Assembly: GCF_033568475.1 (NCBI RefSeq)
Contig: NC_133121.1
Coordinates: 193,822,664 to 193,886,663, forward strand
Direction: 5' to 3'
DNA: 64,000 nucleotides
From: Henckelia pumila
Lineage: Eukaryota > Streptophyta > Magnoliopsida > Lamiales > Gesneriaceae
In this document: positions 34,990 to 47,184 of the stretch, piece by piece
Numbering within the stretch: position 1 is the stretch's first letter
How the letters are laid out: each line of letters opens with the position of its first letter
Made by a program: the position numbers and the translations under genes
Notes under the pieces: generated by a model
What the model was told of the DNA's origin: nothing
The model's input: only the letters and a program-made list of their open reading frames with translations
Databases searched by the model: none

Positions 34990-37763
34990 CTTGAAACGTG
35001 TAAATATATATATTAAATAATTACTTTCTAAAATAATTATAAACATAAACAATTTCCCATAAAAATATTCCAACTAAAAGAAAAAACCATAATAAGAATT
35101 TGCATGCAAATAAAATAAGTATAACCCATGCAATAAAATCATCATCAACCTCTCAATAAAAATTCTCACCTAAAATTCATAAACTCATAATTAAATCATA
35201 AAATATGTGCGAAAAACATAATAATATTTAATTCACTGAAAATATGACTAGAGCGATGGTCATGGGCTAGCCGACCGCTGGAAGCTCATACGTCTTCACC
35301 ACCAGTCGGAGCAACATTCTCTAGATCTATTTCTTGCTCACCTGCACCATTTAAATCTAGTGAGCCTAGAGGCTCAGCACGTTCTATCTCATAGTAACAA
35401 CATGAATAAAAATGATGCACCACATAATACATGCAAGATACATAATAAATAATATATATATCCATGCATGTCCTTATAATACATGTATCATAATCATCAT
35501 GTAACATAGCATACATAATCATACGTAATCATCATGCATCATAATAAGGGCCTATCATCATTTAAAAATCTGAAGGTTATATCCATGCTGTGTGACGTGT
35601 CATGTCGATTGATCAATCTAAAACCAACGTACGTGGCGGTGGGATCTCCACCTCTTGGCCCTTTCATCAGGCAAACATAATCATAATCGTATGGAAAGGC
35701 AATCGGGCCCCAGTATCCCGACCCACAGTCCCGTGTCATATGGAAAGGTCTCCGGGCCTAGGCATCCCATCTCCAATCCCATAGGTTGTCACACACCCAC
35801 TTCAACTCCCTTAAAATATTTTTCATTGCCCAGCATCACACATATACATATAGTATCATGCACATACATAAAATTTTTCATGATCTTATTTTCATAAAAT
35901 ATTGCCCGTAAATATATATTTAATTATTTAATAATAAATGTAAAAACAATAATTTTTCTTACTTAAAATATTCATGCAATAATTAAATATATATTTACGG
36001 ACCATGCATAATTTTCATGGATTGGTTCAGGCTGCTGACTCCTTAGACTTAGTCCCATTAACTTCTAGACTGACCCAAAAATTCACAGACTGGTCCAAAA
36101 ATTCTCATGGGCCGCCAAGCCCATAAAAATTATTGGGCTAACTTAAATAAAATATTTGAGGCCTAATTAAAATTATTTGGAGGCCCAAATAATTTTTATT
36201 ACTAATTAATTTAGCCAAAAAACACAATAAATCATTAAATACTTAAAAATAAAAATACCCGAGCCCGGACCACCTAACCCAGACCCGAACCAACTTTACA
36301 TGACCCATGACCCTACTGACCCGACCCAGGCCCCAGACCCGACCCGGATCTGCCATAAAACCTAGAACCCGATCCCCCTTTCTTCCCAAGCTGCTGCCGC
36401 AAGCAGCATCTAATTCCAGCATTCGGCCGGCCAACTCCGGCCACCAATGACCGAAGTACCACTTCCCAAGTCTAGCCCACTCCCAGAAGTTTCTAACAAG
36501 TCAAAAACCAGACCAAGCCATCGACTATGGAGTGAGAACAAAGCTCTGGAATCTTGCCCATCTGCAGCTCACGCGCAAACGCGAGCAGTTGCGGCGTTTT
36601 CCATCGTGCGGCTTGCGCAGACCACCAATGACCAAGAAACCACTTCCTAGACCTAGCCAACATCCATACGGTTCTAACCCAACAAACCATGCGCAAATTC
36701 ATGGCCTGAGGAAGGAGAACGAACCCCCTTTCCTCAGAACACTAAACCTGCGTGAACCATGCACCAGAAACCAACAGCTTCATGTCTGACCATTCCAGCC
36801 CCAAACCGACTACACCACTCAACCCTAAGGACCCTAAGACACGTCCCTAACCCCCTGCCAACAGCCTGATCCAAACCATATCAGAAAAGCAAAGAAAAAA
36901 CGTGAGAAAATATGGGAAAAGAACATATACGGTTCAACATGGTTGCATATTCTTTATAAAAATCTAACACACATGCAATATCAATGGTTTTCATGCAAGA
37001 ATCAGAATATAAAACTTAAACGGTGGCCAAAAAGAGAATTCAAACGTGCCTTGATTGATTTTCAAATTAGAAACGTGAATAGGGCGCGTACGGCGATTAC
37101 CGGGACGAACGTTCTTCAAAACTTCGATTAAATCTTCAAAAACTTTTGTGTGCGAGTGAGTTTTCTGCTGATGAACGTGAGGGAGATGGGGTAGATGGAG
37201 GCTAGGGTATTCAACGTGAAGAAGGAATGAAAATATAGGCTAAAATATTATTTGGTGATTATCACAATTATTTAGAATTTTGGGAAGATAATATATCATA
37301 TTTAATACAGAAAAATATATAACTCTTAAAAGTTAAATAAATTATGATAGATTTTCGTAATATATATTTATATAATTTTAAAAGTCCTTCAAAAGCCTTT
37401 AAAATAATTTATTTTAGTGAAAATTGATTTCATATATATCTATATATATAAAAACTATTATTTTCTAAAAAATGATACCTTAAAATAATATTTTAAGGCT
37501 CATAAAATTATCATAAAAATATTTGGAATAAAATTCATATATCTCGTTCATCCACGGTCCCGTCTACGCGATCGAAAAACGCAAATTCTAAAAATCTCAT
37601 AAATAGCATAAATGCAGGTTAAATGATAAAAATAATATTTAAATCATGCAAATAAATTCACATATTTCACATAAAGTCATTTAACCCATTTTTTAAATTT
37701 TAAAATAATTAATTTTCCTAAGAATGTATGCGAATTTACGTAAATAAATTTCCGGGCGTTACA
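34802..37763 (-). repeat. 5' LTR of the LARD
   Basis: Partner of 28926-32291, with the same termini. It retains about 80 bases (near 37027-37105) and about 190 bases (near 37240-37428) missing from the other LTR, and has a TA array of about 64 bases (34926-34989) where the partner has 14. Confidence 0.88.
34926..34989. repeat. TA microsatellite in the LARD 5' LTR
   Basis: Expanded relative to 29044-29057 in the partner LTR. Confidence 0.9.
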
Positions 37764-39111
37764 ATTATCACTAATGATCATCCATAAAAAATATTCAAAG
37801 ATTTTCCGTGCGGGTCTCCAAATTTCAGAATTCATCTGTCGGGTCATATTCGTCCTATTAATTCATTCCATCTGTCACGTATTATTTCACCAATTATCCC
37901 TACAAGTACAATTAAAAAAAGGAATGAATTATAAATTTATAATGAAAACGATATGTTAATTAAATGGTGTTTTCATGATTGATTCCATATACTTATCAAA
38001 GAAAAAAATGATTGATTCCATATAGGAACCTGTTTTCTTTATTTCTAACTTTCTAGCATATCTAACCATATAAAAACCCATATTCTTGGCTATATTTCAA
38101 AATTCTCATTATATTCATATGTTTTTATCTTTTATTTTTATTATGTGAAATTAATTTTGATATACAGATTATTGATAAAATATCAAATTGTTATATAAAT
38201 TATTGTAAATAACTTAATTGCTACATGGTCTAGCTAAAAATTCAATTTAACCATTTAATAATATTGCTTTTAAGTCAAATTTATTTTTAATAAATTAAAC
38301 TAAATAAACATTGTATTTCTAAAATTTATTTTATTGATTAAAAATATAAACAAATTAAAAAATATAATAAATAAGTATCTCACTATTTTTCAAATTAATA
38401 TTTATATCCTAATCATTAAAAAATTTACTAAAATATAATAAATGTTCAAAATATTAATAAATATTTAATAAAATGGTTTTTTTCTATCCATATTAAAGTA
38501 ATTTTATTTTCTTTGTTTTAGATAAAATAAGTGGAAAAATTTTAGGTAATCAACATTATGCAAATCGAGATTCGAGATAATGAATGAGAGGTTTTGTATG
38601 ACATTTCTTTTTTCATGATTTATAAATTTAATGTTGAACTTTTTTTCGATTTTCCAACATATAAATACCAAATTCGAAAAGCTAAAATGGATATTATTTT
38701 GGTTGTATAATTTGAGTTGATAATATTTTATCATATTATAATTTAAATAAATACAATATTTTTAAAATTAATCAATAAAATAACATTGAAAATAAAATTG
38801 TGTACATAATTCATTTTAATAATAGCAGTTGGACTTGAAAGTAATTTAGGTTAAGGATAAATTTAACTTTTTAATTTTATCATGTGCCAATTAACACATT
38901 AAATAATTCATATATCAATTTATCAATAATTCATATATCAAAATAAATTTTTCATTATTAATTAATTTATAAAAATATAGTACAAATCATGTTTACTCTG
39001 AATTCTAACTGGCGACTTGTGAATGTAAAAGTTTTAATATTTAATTAAAACTATATGTTTATTATAAAATAAGTTGTATAAAAATTAATGGTCACTTCTG
39101 GTATAAGAAAT
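37764..39111. other. AT-rich intergenic DNA
   Basis: Begins with the ATTAT right target-site duplication of the LARD. No gene, RNA gene or clear repeat is recognised. The small frame at 38504-38734 is low-complexity. Confidence 0.6.
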
Positions 39112-39293
39112 AGAGGTGTCAAAATGGGCTAGGTCCGTCGGGTTGGCTCGCCCTGCCATATAAAATTGGTGGGTTGGATTGACAATTTTTCAATCCGCCT
39201 AAAAGGTGGGCCGGCCCGCACCGCCCCACCTAATGATGGGTTGTAGTGGGTTGCGGGTTGACCCGCAAAAACCTGCAAATTTACACGTGAGCC
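39112..39293 (+). mobile_element. hAT-type MITE fragment
   Basis: Starts TAGAGGTGTCAAAATGGGC, a common terminus of plant hAT-type MITEs, followed by repeats of GGGTTG, GGCCGGCCC and GACCCGC. It is cut at 39294 by the inverted LTR. A related but more decayed start (AGAGTCATCAAAATGGC) is at 58151. Confidence 0.4.
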
Positions 39294-39890
39294 TGTAGTA
39301 ACCCAGATTTTATTTTAAGATAATAATATGTTAAACATGATTAAAGGATTAGTAATTTTGAGGCTTAATCGGACGTCAGAATCAAGAATTGAACTTTCAA
39401 TATTTGAGACAGTTCGGACGGTCCGAACCAGGATCGGACAGCCCGAACACCCTTGTGCCAAGTAGGCAGGATTACTCAGCCATGGATTTTGACAAGTGAC
39501 GTAATTAGAACACTTCGGACGGCCCGAAGTGGCGATCGGACGGTCCGAACTCGACGTGTCTCGCATGCAGGCAGTGAGTTGGATCGAACAACCCGAACTC
39601 GAGTTCGGAGGCTCCGAACTTGACCGGAAATTTGCCTATAAATAGGACTCATTCGATTTCATTTTGAATTAGGAATTCCCGAGTTTCCTTCTTCAGTTAT
39701 ATAGTGTGAGATATACACTTGAGGGCCCTATCAGTTATTATAGAGGTTCTGGAATAACCAAGGTGTGGTTATAGTAATCCGGGACTAGCGACTGCAAAGT
39801 GCTTACTATGGACGAAGATATGGTACGGGAATCTATTTAAGTTTTGGGAGTACTTATTAGCTTAGTTAAGGCTTATAGAACTTGTGTAGT
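39294..39890 (+). repeat. Inverted Tekay-family LTR fragment
   Basis: Starts TGTAGTAACCC on the plus strand and follows the LTR through its palindrome array (39410-39625) and TATA box (CTATAAATAG, 39636-39645) to GTGTAGT at 39890. It then joins LTR sequence in the opposite orientation. It is diverged from copy C's own LTR and its motif type is closer to copy B (TTCGGACGGTCCGAAC), so it came from a different element. Confidence 0.75.
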
Positions 39891-39892
39891 TA

Positions 39893-40737
39893 AGACTATC
39901 GAGTATAGAGCTGAGCGGCTCTATAATCAGGTATAACAAGGTATAGGCTCAACGTGTATATGCACATGACATATGAGTATAGAAAACGGTAAATCATATA
40001 TCATGCCATATAATAATGCCAAATAAATGCAACATATAAACATGTATACTCGCTGGCAATCTCAGTCAATGTATACGTACCTCTAGGCTAGTTCAAGTAA
40101 AGTAGATCCTAGGTTCCAAGCCTATATTCAAAAGTTCACCGTATCACTACACAAGTTCTATAAGCCTTAACTAAGCTAATAAGTACTCCCAAAACTTAAA
40201 TCGATTCTCGGACCATACCTTCGTCCGAAGTAAGCCCTTTGAAGACGCTAGTCCCGGATGACTATAACCACAACTTGGTTATTCCAGAACTTCGATTATA
40301 ACCGATAGGGCCCTCAATTGTATATCTCACACTATATAACTGAAGAAGGAAACTCGGGAATTCGTAATTGAAAATGAACTCTGAACGGCCCTATTTATAG
40401 CCAAATTTCTCGGCCAGGATCGGAACTTCCGATCTACGATCGGAGCTTCCGATCTGCTCTATGATCGACACTTGTCAAAACTCGCGACTGAGTCATCGAT
40501 CATTGCTGGCAGCTGGGGATCGGAACTTCTGTTCCAGGATCGGAGCTTCCGTTCCGATCGGAGCTTACTATTTGGGATCGGAGCTTACTATCTGGGATCG
40601 GAGCTTACTATCCGGCCCAAAATTAAAAAGCCCAAATTTTACTTCTGAAGTCCAATAACACTCCGAAATTGGTTAAATACCAACCCTTAATCATGTTTAA
40701 CATATTATTATCTTAAAATGGTTTTTGGGTTACTACA
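39893..40737 (-). repeat. 3' LTR of Tekay copy C, truncated
   Basis: Corresponds to 45971-46881 of the partner LTR. The outer about 545 bases are missing and replaced by the inverted LTR. It also lacks about 65 bases of the palindrome array (partner 46501-46565), a loss flanked by the same GATCGGAACTTCCGAT unit. The polypurine tract complement TTCTCCCCACC follows at 40738-40748. Confidence 0.82.
40391..40617 (-). promoter_or_regulatory. U3 promoter with palindrome array, copy C 3' LTR
   Basis: CTATTTATAG (40391-40400, a TATA box on the minus strand) is preceded by GATCGGAACTTCCGATC and GATCGGAGCTTCCGATC units. Three 20-base direct repeats of a half-lost unit (GATCGGAGCTTACTATC) follow, near 40557, 40577 and 40597. 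The 5' LTR has the same array at 46490-46757. Confidence 0.55.
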
Positions 40738-40856
40738 TTCTCCCCACCTTTAGATATTTCGTCCGCGAAATAACATCTAAAGACAAATCAAGATAACAAT
40801 ATGAAACATCAAACCATGTCTTATTACAACAACGGTAATTACATCTTACATGGTAA

Positions 40857-42035
40857 TCAAAAATACAAAGAAAATAACTCAGGATATTCTGCTCGCATAC
40901 GACTTTCAGTTTCCCAAGTTGCTTCTTCAACGCCTCGACGCTGCCACTGTACCATCACAAGTGGTATAGTCTTGTTCCGAAGAACTTTCTCCTTCTTGTC
41001 TAGGATACAGATTGGTCGTTCAACAAAAGACAGATCTGGCTCTAGCTGAATATCAGTAGACTGAATCACATGAGATTCATCAGCTATGTACTGTCGAAGC
41101 AACGACACATGAAAAACATTGTGTATACTGGAAAGAGATGGCGGTAAAGCCAAACGATAAGCAACATCTCCGATCTTCTCCAGTATCTGGAAAGGCCCAA
41201 TGTAACGAGGAGACAACTTGCCTTTCACACCGAATCTCATCACCTTCCTGAAAGGTGATACTCGCAGAAAAACATATTCACCAGGCTCAAACTGAAGTGG
41301 CCTGCGGCGAATATTCGCATAACTGGCTTGTCTATCTTGAGCAACTTTGATCCTATGCTTGATCAAATCTACCTTGTCTACAATCTGCTGCACCAATTCA
41401 GGACCCTCGACTTGCCGTTCCCCGACTTCATCCCAAAATAACGGAGTACGACACCGTTGACCATACAATGCCTCGAAAGGTGCCATATCAATACTACGAT
41501 GATAACTATTATTGTAGGCAAATTCAATCAAAGGTAACTGATCCTGCCAAGATAAACCAAAGTCCATGACAGAAGAACATAGCATATCCTCCAGCGTACA
41601 AATAGTGCGCTCTGACTGCCCATCAGTCTCCGGATGATACGCCGTGCTCAAACTCAGAGTGGTACCCAACGCTTGCTGAAAACTACCCCAAAAACGTGAA
41701 GTAAATCGCGGATCTCTATCACTGACAATACTCACTGGAATCCCATGTAATCGCACAATCTCCTGGATATATAAGCGTGCCATGCGATCATAAGAATACT
41801 CCCGGTTATAAGGAATGAAATGTGCTGATTTTGTCAAACGGTCAACGACAACCCAGATAGCATCACACTGACGTGAAGTCATAGGCAAGTGGGTAACAAA
41901 ATCCATAGTCACGTGCTCCCACTTCCATTCAGGAATCTCAAGATTCTGCAGTAATCCACCTGGTCGTCGATGTTCATCCTTGACCTGTTGACAAACCAAA
42001 CATCTCGAAACAAACTGATAAACACTTCGCTTCAT
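40857..42035 (-). pseudogene. Tekay copy C integrase and chromodomain
   Basis: A 392-codon frame. Integrase core: the first Asp lies in MDFVTHLPM, the second in SDRDPRFTSRFWGSF and the Glu in GQSERT, so the DDE triad is intact. The C-terminal part continues through LSPRYIGPFQILEKIG and HNVFHVSLLRQY to a chromodomain-type end (FVERPICILDKKEK, VQWQRRGVEEATWE), which in this lineage directs insertion into heterochromatin. It is separated from the zinc-binding part by an in-frame TAG at 42042-42044, so it cannot be made as part of the normal polyprotein. Confidence 0.88.
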
Positions 42036-42041
42036 TCCCTT

Positions 42042-43280
42042 CTACCAGAATCTAGTTCGCAAGTCCTTATACATTTTCATACTTCTAGGATGAACTGATA
42101 ATCGACTCCTGTGAGCTTGAGATAGAATATCATTCCTGAGCTCCGCAACATTAGGTACAACCACTCTATTGGAGAGGCACAATAAACCATCTGCCTGAAA
42201 ATGGAATCCAGATGTATTAACTCCATTGGCTAGACGTGCCAATCGCTGAGTCTTAACATCAGATATCTGAGCATCTCTGATCCGAGAATACAATGCTGGC
42301 TCAGATAGAATAGTATACAAACAAATCCCATTCCTCCCTTTCTTGTGCTTGAGCGTAAAACTCAATGAACAGCACTCTTGAATCATATGAGATATTTCAT
42401 TAGTCTGAAGTGCAGATAGTCTCACCTGCCGACTCAAGGCATCAGCAGTAAGATTAGCAGAACCTGGATGATATTTGATTTCACAATCATAATCCTTCAG
42501 GAGATCCATCCAGCGTCTCTGTCGCATATTCAACTCTGCCTGAGTGAATAAATACTTCAAACTCTTGTGATCCGTAAATATCTCAAATTTCTCGCCATAA
42601 AGATAATGTCTCCAAATCTTGAGCGCAAATACAATGGCGGCTAACTCGAGATCATGCACTGGATAGTTATTCTCATGCTTCTTCAACTGTCGAGAAGCAT
42701 AGACAATAATATGTCCATGCTGTGTCAACACACATCCCAACCCCTGACCAGAGGCATCAGTATAAACAACATAACCTCCTGATCCAGAAGGTAGAGCTAG
42801 CACAGGTGCAGTAGTAAGACGTATACGCAGCTCGTGAAACGACTCCTCACAATCCGAGGACCAAATGAAGGTAACATCTTTCCGAGTAAGCTGAGTCAAA
42901 GGCCTGGCCAAATGTGAAAAATTCTCGATGAACTGACGGTAATATCCCGGTAGACCCAAGAAACTACGAATATCAGCAACCGTTGTCGGACGAGACCAGT
43001 TCAGCACTGCCTCTATCTTACTAGGATCAACAGATATCCCTTCTCTATAAATCACATGACCGAGAAACACTACCCGATCAAGCCAGAATTCACACTTGCT
43101 CAATTTTCGCATATAGCTGCTTATCTCGTAACGTCTGTAGAACAATCCTCAAATGTTGTGCATGCTCATCCTTTTCATGAGAATAAACAAGAATATCATC
43201 TATGAAGACGATGACAAATCTATCCAGATAATCTCGAAATACCTGATTCATCAGATTCATAAAGACTGTCGGTGCATTTG
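42042..43280 (-). pseudogene. Tekay copy C RT C-part, RNase H, integrase zinc-binding part
   Basis: The open frame of 43145-42042 has [17 protein letters not shown] (RT thumb), [19 protein letters not shown], the RNase H motifs [10 protein letters not shown] and [13 protein letters not shown], and the integrase N-part ending RTRFW before TAG. Upstream, the catalytic FIDD is present near 43200, but in another frame. A 5-base loss near 43283 (relative to copy B) and an extra T near 43107 shift the frame on either side of it. RT is therefore broken in three pieces. Confidence 0.88.
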
Positions 43281-45385
43281 TCGAATGGCATCACCAGAAA
43301 CTCATAATGCTCGTATCTGGTCCTGAAAGCAGTCGTAGATATATCTGAGTCTCTTACCCGCATCTGATGGTATCCAGATCTCAGATCTATCTTCGAATAA
43401 ACAGAAGTACCCTGTAGTTGATCGAACAGATCATCAATCTGCGGCAAAGGATACTTATTCTTGATGGTGACACGATTCAACTGCCTGTAATCAATACATA
43501 ATCGCATCGATCCATCCTTTTTCTTGACAAACAAAACAGGTGCTCCCCACGGAGAAACACTCGGACGAATATATCCCTTATCAAGCAGATCTTGCAACTT
43601 CTGTTTCAATTCCCTCATCTCTGATGGTGCCAGACGATAAGGTGCTCGGAATATAGGCGTAGTTCCTGGTACTAGATCAATACCAAATTCAACCTCTCGA
43701 ACCGGAGGAAAACCAGGAATCTCATCAGGGAATACGTCAGGAAACTTGCTGACAATCGGTAGCTGATCAATACCCGTACTACTCGTGGACATATCAACTG
43801 CATAGATGAGGTAGCCCTCCCCACCTGACTCCAAGACATGACATGCCTTCAGAGCCGAAACAAGTGGCATCGGAGGTCGCGCACCCTCACCATAAAAGTA
43901 CCAGCTATCACCCTCAACGGGATGAAACTGTACCAGACGCTGATAACAATCCACAGTAGCGTGATACAAAGTCAGCATATCTATTTCCAAAATACAATCA
44001 AAATCCGTCATCGCTAATATCATCAAATTAGCCGATAACACATTACCCTCAAATTCCAGAAGGCAACCCATCACTAGACGCTTAGTTACTACCTCCTGCT
44101 CCAACGGAGTAGATACAACTAAATCCATATCTAATGATACGTAAGGTAATCTATGTCTCTTAACGAAGCGACTAGAAATAAAGGAATGCGATGCTCCAGT
44201 ATCAATTAATACAACTGCAGGAATACCACATAACAAGAAGTTACCTGCCAACATGCGATCGCTTCCCTCAGTAGCCTGCTCCTGAGACAGAGCAAACACC
44301 TGCCCTTGAGTCTGGGGACGAAAACCAGAAGAACTCTGTGGTGCTGGCTGCTGACGTGGAAAAATAGAAGCCTGAGATCCAACCTGGGATCGCGATCCAC
44401 TAGCAGAACCCATACGCTGAGGAAAATCTCTCCGCAGATGTCCCTGCTGACCACAAATATAACACGCCCCAGTAGCTCTCCGACATGAAGCTGCAGGATG
44501 CTTCCCACCACAGTGGCTACAAAACTCCTCTTTCTTCTTCTTCTTTCCGAAACGGAACATACCTCGTGAACCACGAGATCCAGATGAAGTAGTAGGAGTA
44601 GAAGAAGACGTAGGTACAGATAACACAACAGATTGAGCTCGAGGCTCAATAAATCCACTAGGCTGTGCTGGCATCATCAACTGTCCACGCCTGTTGCTGG
44701 TCTCCACAAGATGGCAACGGTTCACCAAAGTCTCATAAGACACCGGGTCATCACAGACGACAACCTGTGCGTAGATATCTTGGTTCAGGCCTTGCAGAAA
44801 GATATCATACTTCGACGCATCACTCGCATTGATATGAGGACTGAAAGGTAGCAGATCAAGAAATCGCTGCTGATACTGATCAATAGTCATTGATCCTTGC
44901 CTCAAAGTAAGCAACTCCATAGATCGTGCTTGGCGAACAGCCGGAGGAAAATATAATTTCTGGAACTCCCGACAGAAATCCCCCCAAGTCACCTGTCCTC
45001 TCTCAGTACGTGCCTGAGCAACCTTGTCATCCCACCAAAAACGTGCTCTATCCTCTAGAACAAATTCTAGAACTTCCAATTTCTGCTCCTCAGTACACTC
45101 GAAAGCTCGGAACTTGCTCTCAAGTTTAGACATCCAGCTTCTAGCTTGTTCAGGATTCTTGCCTCCCACTAAGGGTTTCGGTCCTACCTGCATGAACTTA
45201 TTAATAGTATAGCGACGTCGACCCTCATGAGGACGATGTTGATCATCCTGATGATGATGGCGACGATGATGATGACCACCTCCCTGGCCAACACTACCGT
45301 GACTCTCGTCAGCCATATCCTGAAAAGAATTACACATTAAAATCCCAAATACGCAAGAATTACTCAAGACTAAACTAAATCCCAA
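43220..45385 (-). pseudogene. Tekay copy C gag, protease and RT N-part
   Basis: The likely start is the ATG of [13 protein letters not shown] (about 45316), as in copy B; the upstream 23 codons read like leader. Order: a His-rich N-terminus ([12 protein letters not shown]), capsid ([22 protein letters not shown]), zinc-knuckle region CSHCGGKH...C and [14 protein letters not shown] (the last Cys of the second knuckle is Phe), the protease site [12 protein letters not shown], then RT with [31 protein letters not shown] and SGYHQMRV. The frame is lost after VMPF near 43283. This is the longest open frame in the window, but it does not give a working Pol. Confidence 0.9.
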
Positions 45386-45409
45386 GTACTAATCCCAAAA
45401 TCTATGCAT

Positions 45410-45421
45410 GCTCTGATACCA
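45410..45421 (-). other. Primer-binding site, Tekay copy C
   Basis: GCTCTGATACCA on the plus strand, 4 bases from the LTR start at 45426. Confidence 0.85.
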
Positions 45422-45425
45422 AAAA

Positions 45426-46881
45426 TGTAGTGACCCTGCATGGAATCACCTACTAACTGGCAACTAATAGCATGCATTAAACTTAATACAGCAAAATAAC
45501 TTAACAGAGTAAAAACGTGCGGAAACTTAACCATAAATTACATATCAGCTTAGTAATATAATCCAGGCTTAAATCTGTAGTGATACAACCATATCGAAAT
45601 TCTTAAAAGTAAACATTATACAGCTAATAAATCATGCTGTATAAAAAAAACTTTCAAAGCTCCTGCTCCCTAGTCCTGCCTTGAACTACCAGTTCCGTCC
45701 ATCCTGCGACCTGCCCCATGGAATAGGGTGTCCAAGATAACAACTAGGACGTGAGCGCTACGCCCAGTACATAGACATGAGTAAACATATGTATAAAATG
45801 CATGCAACATGATGACTGGTACAGGGTCATCTGAAAAGTCATGCTCAGAACCGGCGCCATATGAGTGCTGCCACCGCACGGATCAACCTCTGGGTGCAAC
45901 CACACTCGTCTAGTACACCAGAGTAGACAGACATAAATGCCCCCGCCGTCGCGGTACTCTCAGTGACAGACTATCGAGTATAGAGCTGAGCGGCTCTATA
46001 ATCAGGTATAACAAGGTATAGGCTCAACGTGTATATGCACATGACATATGAGTATAAAAAACGGTAAATCATATATCATGCCATATAATAATGCTAAATA
46101 AATGCAACATATAAACATGTATACTCGCTGGCAATCTCAGTCAATGTGTACGTACCTCTAGGCTAGTTCAAGTAAAGTAGATCCTAGATTCCAAGCCTAT
46201 ATTCAAAAGTTCACCGTATCACTACACAAGTTCTATAAGCCTTAACTAAGCTAATAAGTACTCCCAAAAATTAAATCGATTCTCGGACCATACCTTCGTC
46301 CGAAGTAAGCCTTTTGAAGACGCTAGTCCCAGATGACTATAACCACAACTTGGTTATTCCAGAACTTTGATTATAACCGATAGGGCCCTCAAGTGTATAT
46401 CTCACACTATATAACTGAAGAAGGAAACTCGGGAATTCGTAATTGAAAATGAACTCTGAACGGCCCTATTTATAGCCAAATTTCTCGGCCAGGATCGGAA
46501 CTTCCGATTTCGGGATCGGAGCTTCCGATCCAGCTCATTGCGTGCATGTCTGCCATGCCAGGATCGGAACTTCCGATCTACGATCGGAGTTTCCGATCTG
46601 TTCTATGATCGACACTTGTCAAAACTCGCGACTGAGTCATCGATCATTGCTGGCAGCTGGGGATCGGAACTTCCGTTCCAGGATCGGAGCTTCCGTTCCG
46701 ATCGGAGCTCACTATCTAGGATCGGAGCTTACTATCTGGGATCGGAGCTTACTATCCGGCCCAAAATTAAAAAGCCCAAATTTTACTTCTGAAGTCCAAT
46801 AACACTCCGAAATTGGTTAAATACCAACCCTTAATCATATTTAACATATTATTATCTTAAAATGGTTTTTGGGTTACTACA
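45426..46881 (-). repeat. 5' LTR of Tekay copy C, complete
   Basis: Minus-strand TGTAGTAACCC to GGGTCACTACA, 1456 bases. TATA box complement at 46466-46474. The palindrome array covers 46490-46757. The right flank GAAAA (46882-46886) has no matching duplication on the left, because the left LTR is rearranged. Confidence 0.88.
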
Positions 46882-47184
46882 GAAAATCCGAACCAAATTT
46901 AACGGTTCGGTTCGGTTAAAAACCAAAATTTTTTCGATTTTTCGGTTCGTTTTTCGGTTTAACCGAATTTATATTTATTTATTAATAAACACAAAATAAA
47001 AAATTAATTAAAATATTTAAAAATAAAAAAAATAAAAAAATCAGTTTTCGGTTCGGTTTGTTGAACCGATCGAAAAAAATCGAACTGAACCGAACCGAAA
47101 ATCCAAAAACCGAACCAAATTTTCGGTTTGGTTTTTGGTTTCTGCTCGGTTCGGGCGGTTAACCAAACCGTGAACATCCCTAGT
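46882..47184. mobile_element. Truncated hAT-type MITE rich in GGTTCGG
   Basis: Repeats of GGTTCGGTT and AACCGAACC form a large inverted repeat. The right end (GAACATCCCTAG, reversed CTAGGGATGTTC) is a typical plant hAT MITE end. The left end is cut by the LTR of Tekay copy C at 46881. It is inserted in, or borders, an Athila protease remnant. Confidence 0.5.

Larger units (their letters stand above)
28926..37763 (-). mobile_element. Complete large non-coding LTR retrotransposon (LARD)
   Basis: The element is bounded by TGAAACGACTCGATCC and GGGCGTTACA at both LTRs and flanked by perfect 5-base duplications ATTAT (28921-28925 and 37764-37768). The left LTR is 28926-32291 (3366 bases) and the right LTR 34802-37763 (2962 bases). 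The internal region of about 2.5 kb has no reading frame of 60 codons or more. The primer-binding site for tRNA-Met (34788-34799) is at the right and a C-run, the complement of the polypurine tract (about 32295-32310), at the left, so the element is minus-strand. Lacking gag and pol, it must have been moved by another element's enzymes. Confidence 0.9.

Noticed and set aside
42042..42044. Programmed stop or read-through in Tekay integrase
   Set aside because: Both copies carry other frameshifts or stops, and the stop types differ; decay is simpler.
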